From: JBBDIO01 sp040880365
GTDB lineage: Bacteria; Chloroflexota; Anaerolineae; Caldilineales; Caldilineaceae
Reading direction: 5' to 3'
Assembly (NCBI GenBank): GCA_040880365.1
Contig: JBBDIO010000305.1
Location: 1-10,182, forward strand
Length of the DNA: 10,182 nt
In this document: piece by piece, positions 6,366 to 10,182 of the stretch
Layout of the letters: every line of letters begins with the position of its first letter
Position numbering within the stretch: the first letter of the stretch is position 1
Position numbers and translations under genes: made by a program
The notes under the pieces: generated by a model
Databases searched by the model: none
The model's input: only the letters and a program-made list of their open reading frames with translations
Told to the model about the DNA's origin: nothing

Positions 6366-6410
6366 ACATGCCGACCATATCACCTGAACACAAACAAGGA
6401 GCAAACGCCC

Positions 6411-7244
6411 ATGCGTGTATTTGTAACCGGCAACCAGGGCCGGATTGGGTCCGTCATCCAGCAGCAATTGGAAGGCGCGGGCCACGAAGTTGTGGGGTTC
6501 GACATTGCCACGGGTGATGACATCTGCGATGGTGCGGCGGTGCGCGCCGCCGCCCAGGGGTGCGACGCCACTATTCATCTGGCCTCGTTGCTGGGGCGCG
6601 CCGAAGACGACCCGGATGAAACTATGGATGTGGGTCTGCAAGGCACCTGGCATGTACTCCAGGCCGCGCAGGAAAATCAGATGCAACGTGTGGTCTATTT
6701 CAGCAGCGTGAATGCGCTGGGCGTCTTTATGGGCCAGGCCGCGCCCGACTATTTCCCCATCGACGACGAACACCCGGCGCGCCCGCGCAGCACCTATGGC
6801 ATGGCGAAACACCTGGCCGAGGAGATGTGCCGCCATTTCACCTTCAATACGGGCATTCCCACCGTCTGCCTGCGCCCACCGGCGGTTTGGGTGCCCGAAT
6901 GGTATGCCGAAATTCGCAAGCGCCGGGCCGAAGATCCCGAATCGGAGTGGAACCGCCGCTGGGAATATGGCGCATTTTGCGACGTGCGCGATGTGGCGGC
7001 GGCTGCGGTGCTGGGCCTCACCTGTCCCGACCCGGGCCATGTGCGCATCCTGCTCTGCGCCGACGAAATCGCTTCGGAAATGCCCAGCCGGGAAATCGCG
7101 GCCAAGGTGCATCCCGATGTGCCGTGGCGGGGCGGGCCGGAATTCGACGCCAACCCCTATACCGCATTGGTCAGCACCCGGTTGGCAAAAGAAGTGCTGG
7201 GCTGGCAGCCCCGTCATAGTTGGCGCGAAACTGCCACCAAATAA
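6411..7244 (+). CDS. NAD-dependent epimerase/dehydratase family protein (extended SDR)
   Basis: A 277-residue extended short-chain dehydrogenase/reductase. It has TGNQGRIG (6-13) for dinucleotide binding, an acidic FDIATGDD strand end that suggests NAD preference, FSSVNALG with the catalytic Ser at 98-99, and YGMAK with Tyr129 and Lys133. The C-terminus ends in TRLAKEVLGWQPRHSWRE, a typical ending of sugar epimerase-like SDRs. The size and layout resemble uronate/aldose dehydrogenases of the SDR family, though the identity is not certain. The start is set by AAGGAG (6396-6401) nine bases before the ATG. Lying between two D-2-hydroxyacid dehydrogenases, it may act on a sugar, sugar acid or lactone in the same pathway; this is inference from context. 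A perfect hairpin begins directly after the stop codon. Confidence 0.87.
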   Translation: MRVFVTGNQGRIGSVIQQQLEGAGHEVVGFDIATGDDICDGAAVRAAAQGCDATIHLASLLGRAEDDPDETMDVGLQGTWHVLQAAQENQMQRVVYFSSVNALGVFMGQAAPDYFPIDDEHPARPRSTYGMAKHLAEEMCRHFTFNTGIPTVCLRPPAVWVPEWYAEIRKRRAEDPESEWNRRWEYGAFCDVRDVAAAAVLGLTCPDPGHVRILLCADEIASEMPSREIAAKVHPDVPWRGGPEFDANPYTALVSTRLAKEVLGWQPRHSWRETATK

Positions 7245-7265
7245 CGCGGCGATACTGTCGCCGCG
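7245..7265 (+). terminator. GC-rich hairpin directly after the SDR stop codon
   Basis: CGCGGCGA (7245-7252) and TCGCCGCG (7258-7265) form a perfect 8-base stem with a TACTG loop, starting at the base after TAA. The following bases (CGTCTTGGCATTT) are only mildly T-rich, so it may slow or partly terminate transcription or protect the 3' end, and not be a full intrinsic terminator. Confidence 0.45.
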
Positions 7266-7300
7266 CGTCTTGGCATTTCGCGGCATGTGGCGGCGAGTGG

Positions 7301-7308
7301 TATAAAAT
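7301..7308 (+). promoter_or_regulatory. Candidate -10 for the second D-2-hydroxyacid dehydrogenase
   Basis: TATAAAAT at 7301-7308 is the best -10-like stretch in the 178-base gap before the gene. A TTGGCA at 7270-7275 resembles a -35 but lies 25 bases away, too far for a standard promoter. Transcription from here would give a leader of about 110 bases, including a small CTGCC/GGCAG hairpin (7356-7369). Confidence 0.3.
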
Positions 7309-7422
7309 AGCCAAGGCAGCCACCAACAATCGCATAAATATCCCCCTGTCCCAGGCTGCCGCGTGGCAGTCTGCTATCCGGTTTTATCAGCAGTAGCATA
7401 CACAAGGAGCGAAGTAGAGATT

Positions 7423-8385
7423 ATGAAGGTATTAATTGGCGCAAACCCTATGGGCCTGGAAAAAGGCATCCCGGATCTGCAAGCCCGGTTTCCCGATGTG
7501 GAATTTGCCACCTGCCCCACCCGCGAATCCACCATCGACTATATCGGCGATGCCGATGTCTACATGGGCTGGCTCAGCCGTGAAGCATTTGTGGCGGGCA
7601 AAAAGCTCAAATGGATCCAATCGCCCAGCTCGGGGGTGAACTATTATCTGGAAATTCCCGAATTGCTGGAAAGCGATGTGTTGCTCACCAGCGCCAGCGG
7701 CACCCACGGCGCGGCAGTGGCCGAAAGCGCACTGGCGATGATTCTGTCCTTCACCCGCGGCATTCGCCCTGCCATTCTGCGCCAGCAGGAACGCAAATGG
7801 GCGGGCGCAGAAATCCGCCGGGATATGATCGAGCTGACCGAAACCACAATGGGCATCATCGGCCTGGGCGCGATTGGCCGCGCGCTGGCAAAACGCGCCA
7901 AAGCCTTTGACATGCGCGTAATTGCCGTGGATCTTTTCCCCAACAACAAGCCCGACTATGCCGATGAACTCTGGGGGCTGGATCGCCTCAATGACCTCAT
8001 GGCAGAATCGGATTTTGTGGTGATCATGGTGCCCTATACCGAAGAGACCGCCAACATGATCGGCGCCGAACAACTGGCGCACATGAAACCCACCGCCATG
8101 CTGGTTGCCATGTCGCGCGGCGGTATTCTGGATCAGGATGCGCTGGTTGCCGCCTTGAAGGAAAAGAAGATTGCATCGGCCGCGCTCGATGTCTTCAAGC
8201 CCGAACCGCTGGGTCCCGACAATGAATTATGGGGTATGGAAAATGTGCTGGCTACGCCCCACATTGCGGGCGGCACCCAATATGAGGGTCGCTATGTCTT
8301 GCGCATCTTCTCTGAAAATCTGGATCGCCTGCGCCGCGATGCGCTGCCCCTGCAAAACCAGGTAGACAAACAACGCGGCTTCTAG
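7423..8385 (+). CDS. D-isomer-specific 2-hydroxyacid dehydrogenase (second copy)
   Basis: A 320-residue enzyme of the D-2-hydroxyacid dehydrogenase family, distinct from the copy at 5253-6320. The canonical GLGAIG nucleotide motif is at 147-152 in MGIIGLGAIGRALAKRAKAF. The catalytic triad residues are Arg232 (MSRGGILDQ), Glu261 (FKPEPLG) and His280 (ATPHIAGGT). The substrate-side loop SPSSGVNYYL and the helix THGAAVAESALAMILSFTR match the family. The ATG at 7423 is where homologous sequence begins; the AAGGAG at 7404-7409 is 13 bases away, slightly far. Upstream codons in frame are not protein-like. It may have its own promoter near 7301 or be read through from the SDR. A strong hairpin 77 bases downstream ends the unit. 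Substrate unknown; glycerate/hydroxypyruvate-type reductases are close relatives. Confidence 0.93.
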   Translation: MKVLIGANPMGLEKGIPDLQARFPDVEFATCPTRESTIDYIGDADVYMGWLSREAFVAGKKLKWIQSPSSGVNYYLEIPELLESDVLLTSASGTHGAAVAESALAMILSFTRGIRPAILRQQERKWAGAEIRRDMIELTETTMGIIGLGAIGRALAKRAKAFDMRVIAVDLFPNNKPDYADELWGLDRLNDLMAESDFVVIMVPYTEETANMIGAEQLAHMKPTAMLVAMSRGGILDQDALVAALKEKKIASAALDVFKPEPLGPDNELWGMENVLATPHIAGGTQYEGRYVLRIFSENLDRLRRDALPLQNQVDKQRGF

Positions 8386-8461
8386 CGTTGGTGAGATTGG
8401 GAAAATTGCCTGCCCAAGGCAAAGTGGAAATGCACGGGTGAAATAAGCTGGAGAAATACAC

Positions 8462-8495
8462 GGCGACCACCGCTGCCCGGGCGGTGGTCGCCTTT
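8462..8495 (+). terminator. Terminator hairpin after the second dehydrogenase
   Basis: GGCGACCACCGC (8462-8473) pairs perfectly with GCGGTGGTCGCC (8481-8492) around a seven-base loop, followed by TTTA. The 12-base GC-rich stem is very strong, though the T tract is only three bases. Placed 77 bases after the stop codon of the dehydrogenase, it is the likely end of that transcript. Confidence 0.75.
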
Positions 8496-8635
8496 AGGAG
8501 GAGGAGAAGCTCAGTTCGTCTCTTCACGCTCTCCCGCCAGCATAGCAGGCGCGCCCACCCAATACAAGCAACATTCTTCAGAGATATTGCCTCAACATTT
8601 TGATGATATGCGCTCACCAGCGACTGCCATTTTTG

Positions 8636-8666
8636 GCAATTGGGCCATGTGGCCCAATTGCATTTT
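8636..8666 (+). terminator. Terminator-like hairpin in the long intergenic gap
   Basis: GCAATTGGGCCA (8636-8647) and TGGCCCAATTGC (8650-8661) form a perfect 12-base inverted repeat with almost no spacer (a four-base loop is realistic), followed by ATTTT. It lies 250 bases after the last stop. It could be a back-up terminator or the remnant of a mobile or repeat element; the AT content around it is higher than in the genes. Confidence 0.55.
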
Positions 8667-8964
8667 AGTATCTGAACAATTTGACAGATAGCACAAAGCC
8701 AAATAAACTGCGTTCTATTCTAAATCAGCGCAACCTGTATTTTGTGCAAAGTATCGCAGCACGATCCGACTAATTTCCTGACTACATCGTAAGCGACGCC
8801 AGTTTGCCAGCACGCACAATCCGAGAGTCTGCCCAGAAACTCATGCATTATCCGGTGAAGGGATCCAGCTGTTGTTGCATCTGTCTCTGTTGTTGTGAGA
8901 AGCCTCACAGCCGGGGATTGGGCATGTCTGGAATCTGACCCAGTTTCATCAGGTGCGACATTCG
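8667..8964. other. Gene-poor stretch with no convincing coding sequence
   Basis: No reading frame here has family resemblance, a ribosome site and the codon use of the neighbours. It is less GC-rich than the genes. The stretch ends in two intrinsic terminators, so it may be the body of an untranslated RNA or a long leader. A 31-codon frame at 8843-8938 encodes a run of cysteines (CCCICLCCC) but lacks a ribosome site and lies over a TGT/TTG-rich simple sequence. I do not recognise a known RNA family in it. Confidence 0.4.
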
Positions 8965-8991
8965 CCCCGGCCAGCCAGGCCGGGGTTTTTT
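8965..8991 (+). terminator. Strong intrinsic terminator (first of tandem pair)
   Basis: CCCCGGCC (8965-8972) pairs with GGCCGGGG (8978-8985) around a five-base loop and is followed by six T (8986-8991). This is a textbook Rho-independent terminator on the plus strand. It lies about 580 bases beyond the last upstream gene and 127 bases before the rhodanese gene, so the transcript it ends is not obvious. Confidence 0.85.
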
Positions 8992-9012
8992 GTTGAAGAC
9001 GCCAAGTGCGCC

Positions 9013-9052
9013 ACAACGCTCCGGCCCAGATGGGTGGAGCGTTGTTTTTTTT
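9013..9052 (+). terminator. Strong intrinsic terminator (second of tandem pair)
   Basis: ACAACGCTCC (9013-9022) pairs with GGAGCGTTGT (9036-9045); a CCC/GGG inner stem extends it, and eight T (9045-9052) follow. It begins 22 bases after the previous terminator and ends 66 bases before the rhodanese start codon. Together the pair insulates the rhodanese gene from upstream transcription, or acts as an attenuator within its leader. Confidence 0.85.
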
Positions 9053-9067
9053 CTATACGCGAAACGT

Positions 9068-9087
9068 TTGCGCAATAAACTGCGCAA
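9068..9087 (+). promoter_or_regulatory. Inverted repeat upstream of the rhodanese lipoprotein gene
   Basis: TTGCGCA (9068-9074) and TGCGCAA (9081-9087) are perfect 7-base arms with a six-base AT-rich spacer, 31 bases before the GTG. The promoter of the gene must lie between the second terminator and the start if the terminators are efficient, so this dyad is well placed for an operator or a 5' hairpin. No clear -10/-35 pair is seen. Confidence 0.4.
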
Positions 9088-9118
9088 CAACCTGTGTGAC
9101 AATCAAGGAGAAATTTCT

Positions 9119-10182
9119 GTGAAAATCCCATCCCAGCTCTATGCCCTCTTGCTCATTCTCACCCTGCTGATCGCAGCCTGTGCCGCGCCCGCAGTCGAAG
9201 CACCCGCTGCCCCGGAAGCGGTATCTGCACCCGAAGCTGAAGCGGAAGTTGCCGATGCGGAAGCTGATGCAGACGCGGAAGTCGCCGACGCCGATACGGA
9301 AGCTGACGCGGAAGTCGCCGACGCTGATGCTGATGCTGACGCCGAAGTCGCCGCGGAGGATGGTGGGGCAGGTCACGCCAGTCTGGTGAGCACCGACTGG
9401 TTGGCCGAAAACCTGGAAAACCCCGCCGTGCGCCTCATCGAAGTCAGCGTGATCCCCGGTGTCTACGAGCGGGGCCACATCCCCGGCGCGGTCAACTTCC
9501 GCTGGCACACCGACCTCATGGACCCCACGGTCCGCGATATCACCTCGCCCGAAGCCTTTGAACAGCTGGCCCAATCCGCGGGCATCAACCAGGATAGCAC
9601 CGTGATTCTCTACGGCGACAACAGCAACTGGTTTGCCGCCTGGGGTGTGTGGGTCTTCAAGATCTATGGCGCCGAAGATGTGCGCATTCTGGATGGTGGG
9701 CGCGCCAAGTGGGAAGCCGAAGGCCGCGAACTGGCTGTCACCCCGCCCAGCCCTGCTGCGGGCGATTTCACCGTAGGCGCAGTGAATGACGGGCTGCGCG
9801 CGCTGTTGCCCGATGTGCTGGAAGTGGTCGAAGGGCAGGTCGAAGCCGACCTCATCGATATTCGCTCGCCTGCCGAATTTGAAGGCACCATTTTCGCCCC
9901 CGAAGGTATGCAGGAACTGTCTGTGCGCGCAGGCCATATCCCCGGTGCGGTCAATGTGCCGTGGAGCCAGGCTGTCGCCGAAGATGGCACGTTCAAATCT
10001 CAGGATGAACTGCGTGCGCTCTACGCCGCAGTGGGTGTAGACGGCAGTCGCCCCATCATCGTCTATTGCCGCATTGGCGAGCGCGCCAGCCACACCTGGT
10101 TCCTGTTGAGCGAACTGCTGGGCTACGAGGTCGCGCTGTATGACGGTTCGTGGACGGACTGGGGCAACACCGTGGGTGTGCC
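9119..10182 (+). CDS. Rhodanese-type sulfurtransferase lipoprotein (partial, C-terminus missing)
   Basis: The 354 visible residues begin with a lipoprotein signal peptide (hydrophobic LYALLLILTLLIAA) and lipobox LIAAC with lipidated Cys21, so the protein is anchored on the outer face of the membrane. An acidic Ala/Glu/Asp/Val tether follows (about 22-85, including an 11-residue tandem repeat). Two rhodanese domains come next. The first (about 88-210: LIEVSVIPGVYERGHIPGAVNF, YGDNSNWFAAWGVWVFKIYGAEDVRILDGG) has Asp167 where a catalytic Cys would be, as in inactive N-terminal domains. The second (DIRSPAEFEG, AGHIPGAVNVPW) carries the active loop YCRIGER with Cys317. This is the thiosulfate/3-mercaptopyruvate sulfurtransferase (SseA-like) layout. 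The start is a GTG with AAGGAG (9105-9110) eight bases upstream. It probably transfers sulfane sulfur outside the cytoplasm; donor and acceptor are unknown. The final residues lie beyond the right edge. Confidence 0.93.
   Translation, partial: MKIPSQLYALLLILTLLIAACAAPAVEAPAAPEAVSAPEAEAEVADAEADADAEVADADTEADAEVADADADADAEVAAEDGGAGHASLVSTDWLAENLENPAVRLIEVSVIPGVYERGHIPGAVNFRWHTDLMDPTVRDITSPEAFEQLAQSAGINQDSTVILYGDNSNWFAAWGVWVFKIYGAEDVRILDGGRAKWEAEGRELAVTPPSPAAGDFTVGAVNDGLRALLPDVLEVVEGQVEADLIDIRSPAEFEGTIFAPEGMQELSVRAGHIPGAVNVPWSQAVAEDGTFKSQDELRALYAAVGVDGSRPIIVYCRIGERASHTWFLLSELLGYEVALYDGSWTDWGNTVGV
9239..9357 (+). repeat. 33-base tandem repeat encoding the acidic tether of the rhodanese lipoprotein
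   Basis: Copies start at 9239, 9272, 9305 and 9338 (the last incomplete), an exact 33-base period that keeps the frame. The encoded units are EAEVADAEADA, DAEVADADTEA, DAEVADADADA and DAEVAAED. The core GACGCGGAAGTCGCCGACGC is identical in copies two and three, pointing to recent slippage or recombination. Confidence 0.85.

Noticed and set aside
6030..7286. 418-codon open frame on the minus strand
   Set aside because: It spans the end of one conserved plus-strand gene, the spacer and all of the next; composition and lack of motifs mark it as a shadow.
8496..8506. Strong Shine-Dalgarno-like AGGAGGAGGAG
   Set aside because: No start codon with an open frame follows at a usable distance; it immediately follows the terminator stem and is probably purine-rich simple sequence.
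8608..8691. 27-codon frame starting ATGCGCTCACC
   Set aside because: It runs through both arms of the hairpin at 8636-8661 and has no ribosome site.
8720..9016. 98-codon minus-strand frame in the intergenic gap
   Set aside because: It reads across the first tandem terminator, has no recognisable motif and no ribosome site that I can see; possible only as a decayed remnant.
9053..10093. 346-codon open frame on the minus strand opposite the rhodanese gene
   Set aside because: Its repetitive 'GDFRVSF/IGVGDF' stretch is just the antisense of the 33-base tandem repeat; the plus strand has a lipobox and rhodanese motifs.

Overview
This is a GC-rich bacterial window of ordinary metabolic genes with no tRNA, rRNA, CRISPR array, integrase or transposase. 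The organism is probably a member of the Chloroflexota (Caldilineae/Anaerolineae type). This is an inference from style: long Ala/Pro/Glu-rich tethers after lipoprotein cysteines ('AACAAPAVEAPAAPEA'), a heavy GCG/GGC/CTG codon bias, and small operons of CoA, SDR and hydroxyacid dehydrogenase genes. No rRNA or marker gene settles it.

Layout. (1) 1-771, minus: N-terminal part of metH (homocysteine-binding domain), cut by the left edge, with its own promoter. (2) 1092-4431, plus: a three-gene operon of an ACAD10/11-like acyl-CoA dehydrogenase, an NAD(P)-binding SDR and an APH-fold phosphotransferase. Its leader holds an extended -10 candidate, a hairpin at the expected transcription start and a tandem direct repeat. 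(3) 4428-4979, minus: a GNAT acetyltransferase that meets the operon tail to tail and whose -10 element lies in a perfect inverted repeat. (4) 5253-8385, plus: two different D-2-hydroxyacid dehydrogenases flanking an extended SDR, closed by a strong hairpin. (5) 8386-9118: a 733-base gap without a convincing gene but with four terminator-like hairpins, two of them strong and in tandem just before the last gene. (6) 9119-end, plus: a two-domain rhodanese (sulfurtransferase) lipoprotein with a repeat-encoded acidic tether, cut by the right edge.

How the genes may work together. The dehydrogenase and phosphotransferase look like the two halves of mammalian ACAD10/ACAD11 and resemble the logic of the Pseudomonas levulinate (lva) pathway, in which a 4-hydroxyacyl-CoA is phosphorylated and the phosphate then eliminated to give a beta-oxidisable enoyl-CoA. 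The SDR between them could supply or process the hydroxyacyl substrate. The D-2-hydroxyacid dehydrogenase/SDR/dehydrogenase group looks like 2-hydroxy-acid or sugar-acid metabolism, substrate unknown. The most interesting candidate system is the split ACAD11-like operon. It is a plausible, testable pathway and not a proven new one.
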